Of a stretch of DNA of 30,863 bases, positions 18,875 to 29,820 are shown piece after piece. The stretch lies in contig MNCI01009116.1 of NCBI GenBank assembly GCA_015680685.1, forward strand, positions 173,735 through 204,597, in the 5' to 3' direction. The DNA is from Gnetum montanum. Its lineage: Eukaryota > Streptophyta > Gnetopsida > Gnetales > Gnetaceae. A model generated the notes under the pieces. That model was not told the origin of the DNA and ran no database searches. It was given only the letters and a program-made list of their open reading frames with translations. The translations under genes were made by a program, and so were the position numbers. How positions within the stretch are numbered: position 1 is the first letter of the stretch; each line of letters begins with the position of its first letter.

Positions 18875-20386
18875 ATGGCCTACCAGAAACAGCAACGCGA
18901 AGCGTATCCGCCTCCAGGTTCGTATGTTTTTTTTGCTTTCGCATGGCTTTCTCCGGATTCTGAATCTCTGCAACCGATCCTTAGAATGAAAATTATTCTT
19001 CGATAAAATGGAAGCCCAAACCCTGGTTTTTGTGGTGCGAAATGGCAGGTTACAATCCTCAGTACGCATATGCACCGCCGTCTGCGCCTCCAGCGAATCC
19101 TTATTCTGCGCCAGAGCAGGGAGCCCCGCCTAGCTACCAGGGTTACTTTAACCAGGGTCATCCACCCCCTCCTCCCCCTCCTCCTCCGCCTGCTCAGTAT
19201 CCCCCTCAGTATTATTACCAGGAGCACCACAATCATACTCATCAGCATCATTCTGACGACGACGGCGGATGTTTCAGCTTTCTTAAAGGATGGTAACAAT
19301 GTTCTCCCGATTTCTCTGAGATGTTTGTTTTCTTGTCTGATGAAGGTAATAATTTTACATTTTTTGAGAAGAGGAAAGAAGATGTAAATTCTGGCCGCCT
19401 AAATTTACCTCTTATTCTTTGCAATAGCTTGCGTCTTTGAAGAAACAAATGGAGATTAGTTCTGCATTTTCTTCCTTTTTTTTGCATTATTATGCTAAGG
19501 CAATTTTGGGAATGAGTTAATTGTTCAATGATTGCGCAAGGTGGTGTTCTTACAGTAATAATAAATTTGATTTCCGTTTCTGTTTTAGTTATGGTGTCCA
19601 TTTTCGATCGTATATGATGTGCTAGATTTCAGTCTCCTGATTTGTCTCATTCAACTCATGCCCTATTGTAGGGTGAAGTCTTAAATAGGGCTCTGCATTT
19701 TAGAAAATGTCTGTTGGATCTTATCCGTTGATGATGTCCAAGCCCGCACCGCAAGCTTTATCCTTTTAAATTTTTTTTTCAGACTTTAGGAGGAGTTTTG
19801 TCTTTCAAACTGTTACGTGTTTTCTTCATGCTCACTATTTTTTTTACCTCGACTTTTTTAAGTCAGTCATAATTTTGGACTCAATCAGCGTAAATCGATG
19901 GATTGTTGGAGTTTTGTGAGTCTTGTTTTATACCATAAATCATGCTGGAAAATATTGATTAGTTTGGTATATCAAGTGTTCTAATGATATTTATAATGAC
20001 TTGGCTAAAAAAATGCATACCAAATTACTTCTTGAATTTGGCTTTAAATAGATTGAATAAAGGGATTGATGAGGTTGGTGTAGTAGATTTTTTGTTTACC
20101 CCATAAGTATTGTTTTTACTTTAGCTCATTACTTTAGCTAATTTCAGTCCTTGGGAATTTTATTCATATATCTCATCTCCGGATGATTTTAGTTGACATA
20201 TATAATGAATATTTTATCTTTGTTTTAAATTTGTTATCAAAGAAGATCATTATTCGATTTTATTCGTAAAGATCACCATTTTTATAACCGATAGTCTGTT
20301 TGGAAAACGTCATATGCAGTTTGGGTTGCCTGCTCTGCTGCTGCCTATTTGAGGAGTGCTGCAAGTGGTGCTGCTGTGGATTTTAG
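18875..20386 (+). CDS. CYSTM-family proline-rich, cysteine-rich membrane protein, three exons
   Basis: Exon 1 is 18875-18917, exon 2 is 19049-19292 and exon 3 is 20320-20386, with GT-AG introns of 131 and 1027 nt. Joined, they code for 117 residues. The start is the ATG of MAYQKQQREAYPPPG. Then come a Pro/Tyr/Gln/Ala-rich middle with PPPPPPPPPP, a His-rich stretch, the acidic DDDGG, and CFSFLKG ending exon 2. Exon 3 completes a Cys codon across the junction and continues LGCLLCCCLFEECC, then a second Cys cluster (KWCCCGF). FLKGC followed by a Leu/Cys-rich end is the CYSTM signature. These small plant proteins sit in membranes through that tail and are linked to stress tolerance. Without exon 3 the frame ends in a false stop just after FLKG. 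The second Cys cluster is longer than in the usual family tail. The gene runs in the same direction as the retroelement upstream. Confidence 0.87.
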
Positions 20387-21890
20387 AATTATCTGAATGT
20401 AGCCAATACCATGAATGTTGTTTCTATGCAAGTACACACTACAATCAGATCACTCCAGACACCCTATGTTGTTATTTGATTTGTGTGAAGTAGGAAATCC
20501 ATGATGTAATGGATTATGTTGATAGACAAGAGTGTAGTAATTGGTGTTTCTGGAGAAGCTTGGGAGTGATGTATGTCTGCTACCTGCAGTAGCTTATTAC
20601 TTTATCATCGGAAACTGCCTAAGGACTCGATCCAGGAGTACAAGCCATTGAGATGCCTGGTGTTGCTGTTTTTCTGATAATTGGTATAGGGTAGAATATT
20701 TGACTAAATGTTGCTTTCAATAAGTGCAAAGAACTGGGATTTCCTGGCGTCTTCTATTTGGCTTTTTGATTTAAAAATGTGGTGAATCATATTCTATTTA
20801 AATGAAGGATCATTTGTTTAATTGTTTGCTTATTGCAAAATATCTCAAATATTCAATAATTTTTGTCATTTTAGTTTTTCGAAATGCCTGGATGCTTAGC
20901 CTTGTAAAACATTTTTGAATGGGAATTGATAGAGAGAGGCAGAAATAAAGTAATAAAACAGGTCAAGGAAATCATAAGGAAATAAGTTGCATCATGTGAA
21001 AAAGTATCGGAATGAATAAGCAGGAAATTGCGGAAACAATTATTCCTGGATGTTTGTAGTTTGGGAATGCAATTACAATTTGTAAGGCATTCATTGCTCA
21101 AAGAACAGATCTCCCAAGAAAGTGTTCTTTTTCATATCATAGATTAGAATAATATTGCCCTATGGTTTTTGGAATTTTCATTGATGCATTTAAAGTCATT
21201 GTGAGAGATGTGGAGAAATGTTCTGTTAAAAACCAGCAAAGGTTTAATATCCTTGTAAATTTTGTGCATGCTTTTTGATGACCATTATCGAATAAAAGTT
21301 CAAAATTATATAACGCTATGTGGGTGGCATGCAAAATCTAAGTTTTCTTTCAAGCTAGGAAATGAGGGCAGGCCCATCAAGTTAATCCAAAAGTAGAAAT
21401 GCTGTGTTAATAAAACAATCAGGTTTAAAACGAAGGCCTTGTAGACCTTAAAATTTTATTTTATTTTATTTGATACTTGGAAACAAATAAGCAAATTTGA
21501 GTAGTGGATGTGAAACAATTTCTAACTACTTTTTGTAAAACTATCAAATAAAACCTTATGTAAAAATGTTAAGCATACTCAAGAAAGAATGATTTTATAT
21601 CAATAGGGAATTACTATATTTACCATATTTAATTTTAGGAAGTTAAGAATGAAAGACCATTGTTTTAAAATTAAAACAAGCAAATGGCTTTGGGGGGACC
21701 ATCATTTGGAGTATTGGTAAAGTGCTTGTGTTCGAGGCACATCCACGTAAAAGAGGTTAGGCTTTTGCACATTTATTGACCCTTTTGGCATTTCACCTTG
21801 GTAGGATGAGTATTGTGCATGTGGGTGGTAATCCTTTTTTTCAGGTAGCTTTCAATTCCATATGTATAATATATCATATACATATTATAT
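20387..21890. other. CYSTM 3' UTR and intergenic sequence
   Basis: The first 300 bases or so are probably the 3' UTR; no strong AATAAA is visible and CAATAAG near 20718 is a weak candidate. The rest is AT-rich and without supported genes. Confidence 0.45.
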
Positions 21891-22034
21891 GGGGTGTTGG
21901 AGCTTGAGATAATTGAAATATAGGTATACTCCAAGATATACATAAGTTTATAACTTGGCATTGCCCACCAAAATTGAACCCATGACTTAGAGTTTCCAAA
22001 TCAAAAGTCTTACCACTAAGCTAACACTTTATTG
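21891..22034 (-). mobile_element. tRNA-derived SINE, copy 1
   Basis: Read on the - strand it starts CAATAAAGTGTTAGC, has an A box (TAGCTTAGTGGTAAGAC) and a B box (GGGTTCAATTTTGG), and ends CTCCAACACCCC. Six-base TTATAT repeats flank it (21885-21890 and 22035-22040). Head, boxes and tail match the copies at 22826 and 28470. Confidence 0.7.
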
Positions 22035-22145
22035 TTATATGCACATTACATGTTTCTTTAGTATCCCTTGCTAAATCATATTTTAACAACTAATTCGGTT
22101 ATTTTTGTCTCAAACTTTTCAAATTTACCTTTCAAAGAACATCAC

Positions 22146-22169
22146 ATTCTTACCACTAAGCTAAAAAGG
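22146..22169 (-). repeat. Short SINE head fragment
   Basis: On the - strand, TTTTTAGCTTAGTGGTAAGA matches the A box region of the SINE copies. Nothing beyond it aligns. Confidence 0.35.
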
Positions 22170-22497
22170 TAATTTTTCTTGGTACTATATGAGTACAACT
22201 ATCCATATAAGGAGATTGAAATCAAAGAGGGCAAATAAAATAAAAAAGGATACAATTAAAGGAGATAAATAGAAAAGAAAAATAATGGGTTAAATGGAAC
22301 TTAAAGGGAAAATGGAACATAAAAATAATGAATTAGTAGACTAGAATATAACTAAATACTTCTTTTCAAGAAGTACTTTTATCATTGAGTTAATAGGATT
22401 AGCTAAAACTTTTTTTAATAAATTTGTTATTAACTTTTTAAAAGGGAAGCTATGGGTTTAATTCCTGCCTTTGCCTCTAGGTATGTTAGCAAGGTAG

Positions 22498-22575
22498 ATG
22501 TGACCCACTAAACAAAAGTGTCCCACCACACCTGCGAGAGGTGAGTGTCTTGACCATTGCACTACACTCCTAGGT
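22498..22575 (-). other. tRNA-like sequence, possible second SINE head
   Basis: On the - strand, TAGTGCAATGGTCAAGACAC resembles an A box region. It is followed by an anticodon-arm-like stem (CACCT with AGGTG). No good B box lies at the right distance. It could be an old tRNA-derived repeat of another family. Confidence 0.3.
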
Positions 22576-22825
22576 GCATTTTTAATTTATTATTAGTTTT
22601 GAAGATACCACTTCTTTTTTAATGATGTTCTTAGGGAATTCCCATGACATCCACAATCCTCTACTTAAGCGAATAAGATCTAAAATCACCATTGTTAATG
22701 GACCAATTAGAATATTAGGTAGAGCAAACCACTAATGCGCTCATTTGATGTGTCTTTCTAGTTATCTTATGAATAGTCCCACTACTATTTCTTAGTAATA
22801 TTTTACAAAAAAATAAATTATAAGT

Positions 22826-22974
22826 GGTGTTGGAACCCAAAATAAGTGTAATAGAGGTTCACCCCAATATATATATTCAATTACAACTTTATAACTCAAC
22901 ATTGCCCACCAAAATCAAACCTACAGCTTTGGGTTTTTAAATCAAAAGTCTTACCACTTGCTAACATCTCATTG
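22826..22974 (-). mobile_element. tRNA-derived SINE, copy 2
   Basis: On the - strand it has the same head (CAATGAGATGTTAGC), an A box with a small deletion (GCAAGTGGTAAGAC), a B box-like AGGTTTGATTTTGG, GGGCAATGTTGAG, and the tail GGGTTCCAACACC. I see no clear flanking duplication. Confidence 0.65.
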
Positions 22975-24842
22975 TCGTGACAAGGACATTATGGTAAAGC
23001 ACCTAAGTCACAAAATCAACTTTACTTTCACTAATATTAATATATTTTTTCTCATTTTAAAAATATTTTCTAAAATTAATATATTTTCCAACATTTAATT
23101 TTTTAAAACTAATATCCAAACAAACTTTTCATGTTTTTGCCTTTTCGTATTTTTTCTTTATTTTGAATAAACTCAAACATCATTAGGTTAATATCATAGA
23201 ATTTAATAATTGCTTTAAGCTATACAAAAATATGATACTTTAAAACAATTATTAAAAAATCGAGGATGCCAGGATTGGCAAACTACTTGAATCACCTGCC
23301 ACACAATATTTATCATCAACATGGATGTGTTTGCAACCCCTGTTTGGCCTACGATTTGCTTTTCTTTTGCATCCACGTTTGCATGCCCGTGGTTGAAACT
23401 GTTACGTTAACGAGGTATTTTCCAGGTTAATTTTTTCAAGCGCTAAATTTTTCAATTTGACTTTAACAATATCACGAAGCTAGAGCGGTCCATATCTAAC
23501 CCTGAAAAAGTAGTATTAAAGTCGCAGGCAAACACTAAAATCTTGATATCTCTAAAAATGTATTGAAATCCAGGTACGCACAGGGAGGCAGCTGCATAGT
23601 ACGATTCTGAAGGGAAGAACTAGGTCTCGGCACTTAATAGGTATGGATTGCTTAGTCTTGTTTCTCTCTGGTAAATTTCCTGCCACAGTTGGTTATAGGA
23701 TTTACCAGGATCTTTATATTTGAGCATGTAGATGGTAAATGAACTTGTTCGTTGATTTACTTTTACATCAGCAATAAATTTGGTGCCTTTTTTTCCTTGC
23801 ATATTGTGTTAGTTCCCTCGGCAAATAACTAGGGTAGAAGATTTCGATTTATCATCGATGATTTCAGCTTTTAACTTTGTCCTTCAATGACGCTGCCGGT
23901 TCATCAAAAATTCATATCTGAGATAGAAATGAACAATAAACTGTGTGTGTGAACAGCTGGAATGACATAAAAAAGCTAGAAATATAGATATTCATAAAAT
24001 TGGATTTAAAGAAAAAAGAAAACCGTATTTTGAAAAGACAGTATATGAGACGCCGCGAATGAAATAGAGGTTGATGCGTATAGTTTGTTTGTGGTGCATC
24101 GGTGGTTAATGTTTTGGAGAAGGTGATGCCTGTGCTAGAAAGGTTTAAACTGACAAATAAATTGGCACACTATACTGTTAGGTATGGCTATGCCCATCAG
24201 GTCGAACATCGTAAATACATAAAATGAAACACTTGTCCATAGCAAACTCTAGACTTTAATCTGATTTTGCTTCTATTTTGTTCATTTGTATGTTGATTTT
24301 GATCCGATCTTAGACATTTCCTATTTTTTGCTGTAGAAACTGAGTTTGCTTAATTTTTTGAAGGAATGAACATAGTGAAAAATCCTAAATTTTAATAAAC
24401 AGGCAAGGGAATACTTTGATTAACCCTGGATACCACTTGTCTTATTTAATTTTTATTTAAGATTAATTGAAAATTTACTTTTTTTGTACTGATTATTTGA
24501 GTAGCCTGTACTAGTGACCGATCACATATTTTTTAAAAAATCAATAACAAGACTTGGTAGTTGATTTGGAGAGTTCATGGCACAAAAAAAGTCTGTCAAT
24601 GAAAATAATGGTTCCAACAGAAACTAAAAGTTATGGACAATGCAAGTATCATTTATGGGTTTTTCATTGAGTTTATTCTCCATCATCATCATTCTAGCCT
24701 TATACCAATAACATGGGGTCATTTTTTCTTGAGTTTATTACATGCTGTAATTAGTAGGTCTCCATGGTTTGCTTAGGAGAAGGGATCATTCTGGAAAATG
24801 TCATTAGGAATTTCTAGTATTGTAAACATATATTTTTGACCA

Positions 24843-25145
24843 AGAGGCTAACTACCAGCCCCATCCAAGACAGTTCTCCTTGGTCATGGTAAATTAATTT
24901 TATCATCATAACAGTGAGGAAGATCTTTCATGGTCATGGTTTTTTTCTCTTGTCATAATGGCTAAGGAGGGGCTTTATGGCTGATAGGCCAACTACCAGT
25001 TGCATGGACTTTGTCATGGTAAATAAATAATTATCATCATAACGCTGGACTAACAGATGAACATTTTCACAGAAATTATTATTTTGGCTGAAGGTTTTGG
25101 TGAGAGGCTAACTACTTTGTTACTTAGACTTTGTCCCTAGAAATA
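24843..25145. repeat. Diverged tandem repeat, three units of about 120-140 bp
   Basis: GAGGCTAACTAC-like motifs occur at 24844, 24985 and 25103. A second motif, GTCATGGTAAAT, occurs at 24892 and 25012 with a weak third version at 25132, exactly 120 bases apart each time. Confidence 0.55.
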
Positions 25146-25300
25146 AAGGTGGGTGAAGAAATGACCTTTTTGATGAAAATTATCATTGAATAACATACAT
25201 TGGTTTTGATTTTTGTTTTTCAATATGAATATCAATTCTCAGTGAATCAATTTAAAATTTTATAAATTTGAAAAATATAAAAGATTCTCTTGGCCAAATG

Positions 25301-25322
25301 ATATATATATATATATATATAT
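25301..25322. repeat. (AT)11 microsatellite
   Basis: An uninterrupted AT run. Confidence 0.95.
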
Positions 25323-26943
25323 CATAAATATACAGCTAAACTAGTATTAGCTTAGCCAGCAGGTTGTACATTCTTATTATGCATTGTTTGTTGAGAGTTG
25401 TACTATAATAATGAACTTCCAGAGTTTTGTGGTGCTTATAATGTTGCTGAGTAACTTACATTCGACTGCCAGAATAATTTAACATGGAATAACATCAAAG
25501 CCTAGAAATTAGTAGATGTGCACAAATTATTGAACAATGAGTGAAGAAGCGATGAAGATAAGAAGTGACATTTAGATGTCTCTTGCTAAGGTTCAAGCCC
25601 TTTTTCCATAATGCTAGGCATGACAGCCTTTCCAACATGTGCATGTCAATGTTATGCTTGATTGTCTAAACATGGAACCTGTGGTTTGCATATTTGATGC
25701 TTTATCATTAAGCTGTCATATCATTGTATATTTTATTCTAATTTAGAAAACAACCTTTTCATTTATTTATTTTTGCAACTGTATCATCATGGAACTATGC
25801 AAGAGTATTCAAAGTTTTACCAAAAGGGATATGTTAAACTACCAAGAGTAATGACTCTAGAGAGATGCAAAGTTTGCTATCGTGCCTTCTTAAAACTACT
25901 TGGTTTGCTATGTTTAGGGTAATGGACAGAGTCTATTGGCTTCCAGCAGTTGCATCCCATGTTTTTGACTGCAGTAGCTATTATCAAAGTGTTAAATTGT
26001 ATTTTAAAAAAACTTAATTAGCAACCTTCATATTCATTTTATAGCATAGGCAGTATTAAAATTGTGCTTTGAGTTTGTTGATTGAATACAATTTATAATC
26101 AGCATCATCTTGCCTTTATCCTATAAATGTGGATGATGCATTAGGTAGCTCGGTTTTTATTTGATTCTATTTTTATTTTCTAAACAAATGGCTGACAAAC
26201 AACATGAGGATGTATACCTATAATACCGCTAGGTGGGAAGTATGGACTTGAAGCATTAAACCTAATAGTTATAAACTGACTGTGTTAACCATTAAAGCAA
26301 GGCTCACTGACAGCTTGATGTACTGCGATTAAGAGTTAAAAACCATTAAAGTTTGGTGCTGATGTTCAATTTGCATAATTATGGCTTTGTCTTTTGATTC
26401 TAGAGACCTGCATCTTACTATTATAGTTTATTTTGATACATGATTAAGAGGTTGTAAGTGATTTTATTGTATCAGCCATACTATTCTTATAATTAAACTT
26501 TAAAAAAAAAAAGCCCTAAGAGCTCCTAGTTTTGTGTCCTATTTCATAAATGGTGTTGAGAGATAGAAAGAGAATCCAGTTTTTGGCTTTCTAAGGGTAT
26601 TTTGTATTTTCTGCTGTATAAGCCAACAGCAGCATAAAGCTAGATCCGTATAATGTCAAAATTTGATGCAAATTATCTATTACATAATTTTGTGCTGTTT
26701 GATTATTTTGATCACTGAAATTTGAACATTGAACCTGTCAATTGTACCGATTTGCAAAATCAGTAGAGCTTGTATAATAATATAATCATGTTGACTATTG
26801 ACAGAACAGTAGAAGCCTGCTATCAAATGCGCTAAACTCATGTTTTGATTGTATCAATGATTGGGGTTTTATTGTGCTAATGTCATTATAAATTAACTAT
26901 TATGCTTAGTGATCCTAGACTTTTGAACTTGCAGGTCAAGAGA

Positions 26944-27156
26944 ATGCCAGGATTTCAAAGTTACCAAAGCTTACCTGTAAGAACAAAAAATCTCATTTTT
27001 GCTGGAGGTTTAACAGGATTTGTTGGAGCCGTGTATATTTATACAATGAAAGCAGTTGGGGGAACTGATGAGTTGCAAAATGCTATTGATACCTTAGAGA
27101 TACAAAAGAACCAAAGGGGTTCATCGGCCTCTGGGTCAGACTCATCTGCCAGCTGA
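26944..27156 (+). CDS. COA3-like cytochrome c oxidase assembly factor
   Basis: COA3-type proteins sit in the mitochondrial inner membrane and support early assembly and translation control of cytochrome c oxidase subunit 1. The frame codes for 70 residues from the ATG at 26944 (MPGFQSYQSLPVRTKN). A single membrane segment spans about residues 17-36, followed by YIYTMKAVGGTDELQ and a polar Ser-rich tail. The [RK]-T-[RK]-N before the membrane segment, the Y-x-YT at its end and the DEL after it match the COA3/CCDC56 core by recognition. A splice acceptor (TTGCAG) ends at 26934, so the ATG lies nine bases into the second or a later exon. An upstream exon could add residues, but no coding one was found. 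The frame stays open upstream of the acceptor to 26902, but that part is probably intron. Confidence 0.7.
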   Translation: MPGFQSYQSLPVRTKNLIFAGGLTGFVGAVYIYTMKAVGGTDELQNAIDTLEIQKNQRGSSASGSDSSAS

Positions 27157-27626
27157 TCTGTTAAGATATAACAATGATTTGTATGGAGGACAATGAAAAG
27201 AAAAGGAATTTTATAATAATAGCAGTGGTGGTTTCATTATCCATTTGCATGAATGAAAGTCTTTCCAACCTATGCTCCATATTTTCTTTGCTCTGTTCTG
27301 CTGATTGCAAATTCTCTCTGAGTGCTTTTGGAAGGGATGATGTACACATTGTTCACAAACAGCATAAAAGGAATTGTTGTACTTAATTTAAAGGTCATGG
27401 TTACGTTTGTATGCTTAGTAGGATTGTTAGATTACTGCAGAGTCTTCGGTACTGTCAAACAGTCAGTTAATGACTTAACGATTATAGGCTTCAGCGACAG
27501 TTAATGAATTACAATTATAGGCTTCAGCGATAGTTTTTACAGCTGCTCACAATATTCCAGTGCTGAAACTTGTCATCTTTGCTGATATGTATTCAGTTGG
27601 TGCATCATTTTCCATGAATTATACCA
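27157..27626. other. COA3-like gene 3' UTR and flank
   Basis: No gene is supported. A short direct repeat, ATTATAGGCTTCAGCGA, occurs at 27481 and 27514. The 3' UTR end is not visible. Confidence 0.4.
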
Positions 27627-27811
27627 TGAGGGTGTTGGAGTAAAACCTTGAAATTTGATGGTTGACAGGGAATGTCATAGCAATCAAACCTAACTTTAAC
27701 TTTAATTTTTCTATAATTCTTTAATATATACTTTTTATAGTCTTGGAGTGTATCAGGTTCCAACACCCTCACCCTCTATTGTCTTGGGTTCCAACACCCT
27801 CACCCTGATCA
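27627..27811 (+). repeat. Rearranged SINE tail with duplicated end
   Basis: TCTTGGAGTGTATCAGGTTCCAACACCC around 27740 resembles the tail of the SINE copies. GGTTCCAACACCCTCACCCT occurs twice (about 27756 and 27787). The inverted form GAGGGTGTTGGA at 27630 makes the ends complementary. There is no head with A or B box. Confidence 0.45.
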
Positions 27812-27852
27812 TCTGGGTTAATTAATTTTATAAATGGAAAAGCACTTATTGC

Positions 27853-27886
27853 CACAAGGCCGTTTTGGGCCGTTGTGGGCCTTGTG
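27853..27886. repeat. Inverted repeat, 9-bp arms
   Basis: CACAAGGCC (27853-27861) pairs with GGCCTTGTG (27878-27886), with GGGCC between them. Confidence 0.7.
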
Positions 27887-27912
27887 TTGCTATCTTCCTA
27901 CTTTTATTTGGG

Positions 27913-28073
27913 TTGCCAAGCAAGGGTATAGAGTTTGCTAAGCAAATATCAAGGTTCAATTCTCTGGTACAAATTACTCACGATACTGAACAAATCTTTT
28001 GTTTTAAATTGCCAACCAAGTGTATAGAGTCTGCTCAGCAAACGTTAAGCTACAGTTCTCTAATGCACACTAC
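27913..28073 (+). repeat. Two-unit repeat with a 96-base period
   Basis: TTGCCAA-[GC]-CAAG-x-GTATAGAGT starts at 27913 and again at 28009, and similarity continues for about 65 bases. The period is exactly 32 codons and the frame 27865-28101 stays open through both units, but I do not recognise the product. Confidence 0.45.
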
Positions 28074-28460
28074 AAACATCAACTTCAGCTGTCAGTGGTA
28101 GTTTGAACCTTTATTTTCAAATTAATAACTTTAGTGTTGGTTTCATTGTTGATTTTGTTTTCACCGATTAGGAGGGTAAAATTTTCAGGCCCTTTTGCCT
28201 ATCAATAGGGGCATTTGGTTCTTAATTCATATCTTTTGACAATTCATAAGTTTATTAAACAAATTATTAATTATTTTAAGCATGTATCATCAATTCTTAC
28301 AACATAACTTTTATTCACCTTTAGTTTCCATCACTAGAATTAAAGTGAGTTTCCTTCAATTAGAAGGTTAGACAACAAATTAAAGGTCTTGTAGCTTAGT
28401 TTTTCCTTATTTTAAAGTTTTTTATAGCTTGGCTTCCCTTTCAACTATAGCTTTATTATC

Positions 28461-28469
28461 CAAAGAGTA
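28461..28469. repeat. SINE target duplication, left copy (CAAAGAGTA)
   Basis: Nine bases identical to 28622-28630 on the other side of the SINE. Confidence 0.8.
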
Positions 28470-28621
28470 ACAATGAGGTGTTAGCCTAGTGGTAAGACTC
28501 TTGATTTTAAAGTCCTAAGTCATGGGCTTGATTCTAGTGGACAATTTTGAGTTATAAAGTTCTAATGCGACTATATCTTTGGATGTGTTGATATTACAAT
28601 TATTTTATGGTTCCAACAGCT
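28470..28621 (+). mobile_element. tRNA-derived SINE, copy 3, with target duplications
   Basis: It starts CAATGAGGTGTTAGC, has an A box (TAGCCTAGTGGTAAGAC) and a B box-like GGGCTTGATTCTAGTGG, then ACAATTTTGAGTTATAAAG and the tail GGTTCCAACAGCT. The 9-bp direct repeats at both sides are the mark of insertion by LINE machinery, as expected for a SINE. It is about 150 bp and does not end in poly(A). Confidence 0.8.
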
Positions 28622-28630
28622 CAAAGAGTA
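28622..28630. repeat. SINE target duplication, right copy
   Basis: CAAAGAGTA, as at 28461-28469. Confidence 0.8.
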
Positions 28631-29061
28631 CATCTTTTCTTTTTGTTTTTCTTAGAATAGGGTGTTATCTCTTGCTCCTATATAAGTCTATTTATTTATC
28701 CCCTTTCTGGGAATTCTTTGATTTTCCATATCTATATTGTAGTACATTTACCATCTATATAAAGTTACTTGCCTATAAATAAAGTATTGGGATTATTTTG
28801 CTTTACTTTATCTCTATTCTTTTTTGAAGTGCTCTTTATTTTTTTGAATCTTTTTGTATTTCACATTGAAATATCACTTATTCTAGTTATATCATGTCTA
28901 TCATTACTTATGTTTATATTGCCTTTGATTGTTATTTAGTTTGCTTTTGTTGTTGCATTGTGATCCTTTAAGTCCCCATTCTATTGGAAGAATCTAATCA
29001 TTGTGTTGTTATTATGGTTTCAATTTAGTGCATCATTTCTTAGATTGTTTGTAGCTACATG
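28631..29061. other. T-rich sequence without recognised features
   Basis: No gene or repeat could be supported. Confidence 0.5.
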
Positions 29062-29066
29062 TCAAG
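29062..29066. repeat. Predicted target duplication TCAAG of element D
   Basis: Five bases just outside the LTR D terminus. The partner should lie beyond the other LTR, outside the window. Confidence 0.4.
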
Positions 29067-29505
29067 TGATGAGCGGTGAGCTACCCCTATGCTCAACCAT
29101 ACGAATACGAGCGTTTCACGCACGATTTGGTCGAATTGTAAGGACTAAGTGCTTATGTGCCCTTGTGGAACAAGGACAGGTTGGTTGATTGTTGTCTTCC
29201 CAAACTTACCTATATGTCACGATTGTATGGTTAAGTAAGCTTGAGGCATATGATTTTTATAGCTTTTATGTTTTTATATTCTGCCCTAGTAGGGAAGGAG
29301 AGAGATAATTAGGTGACTAATTTAACTTAATTACTCATTAACTAAATTCTAATTAATCTTAACACTAGCATCCGTTCCCACTTGCATACACATCCTGAAC
29401 CAGTGCAACACTGCTGGGATTACCAAACGTTAATCGTTACTAGGTTACCAAGCATTACATGCATGCTCGAAGTGGTCGTGCTTGTGTAATTTAACAATTT
29501 GCTTA

Positions 29506-29595
29506 ATTGATCAAAATGAATTGCTACACTAATAAAAGAAATGTGTGAGAATTGATCAAAATGAATTACTACACTAATAAAAGAAATGTGTGAGA
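29506..29595. repeat. Tandem duplication, 2 x 45 bp, in LTR D
   Basis: Units 29506-29550 and 29551-29595 differ at one base (G/A). It is recent, and absent from the other LTRs. Confidence 0.9.
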
Positions 29596-29638
29596 AAACA
29601 AATCGCAAGTGCTGCAAGGATGAATCGAAGAGCTCGTC

Positions 29639-29644
29639 TTTATT
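29639..29644 (-). terminator. Poly(A) signal, LTR D
   Basis: On the - strand, GGCAATAAAGACGAGCTC, as in the other LTRs. Confidence 0.55.
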
Positions 29645-29796
29645 GCCATACACAAGATGTGCTTAGGTACACAATGCTCGAATAAAGATCCGTCCACACT
29701 TTGACCTCCTGCTGTGGGCATTTGGAAAATACTCTACAAGAGTTTTGCTACTTGACTGCTACAAGACTTCTTTTCCAATTGTGCGCATGGGCACTG

Positions 29797-29804
29797 TATT
29801 TATA
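29797..29804 (-). promoter_or_regulatory. TATA box, LTR D
   Basis: On the - strand, TCTATAAATACAGTG. The palindrome array begins 17 bases upstream of it. Confidence 0.65.
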
Positions 29805-29820
29805 GACTTGGGAGCAACTA

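Larger units (their letters stand above)
22975..26934. other. Long AT-rich stretch, possibly containing the first intron of the COA3-like gene
   Basis: About 4 kb without a supported reading frame. A possible 5' exon ends at about 23639 (CTTAATAG before GTATGG). If real, the intron from there to the acceptor at 26933-26934 is about 3.3 kb. The stretch contains a diverged three-unit repeat (24843-25145) and an AT microsatellite (25301-25322). Confidence 0.4.

Noticed and set aside
18638-19006. A longer start for the CYSTM gene and reading through its first intron
   Set aside because: The frame is open across the exon only by chance. The family begins at MAYQ-like sequence, and the GT-AG intron restores PPPGYNP.
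18880-19299. A 139-codon Arg-rich frame on the - strand
   Set aside because: It is the antisense of the proline-rich CYSTM exons.
21690-21760. A tRNA-like stretch (TTGGTAAAGTGCTTGTGTTCGAGGCACATCC)
   Set aside because: It lacks recognisable acceptor and anticodon stems, and the box spacing is wrong for a tRNA gene or SINE head.
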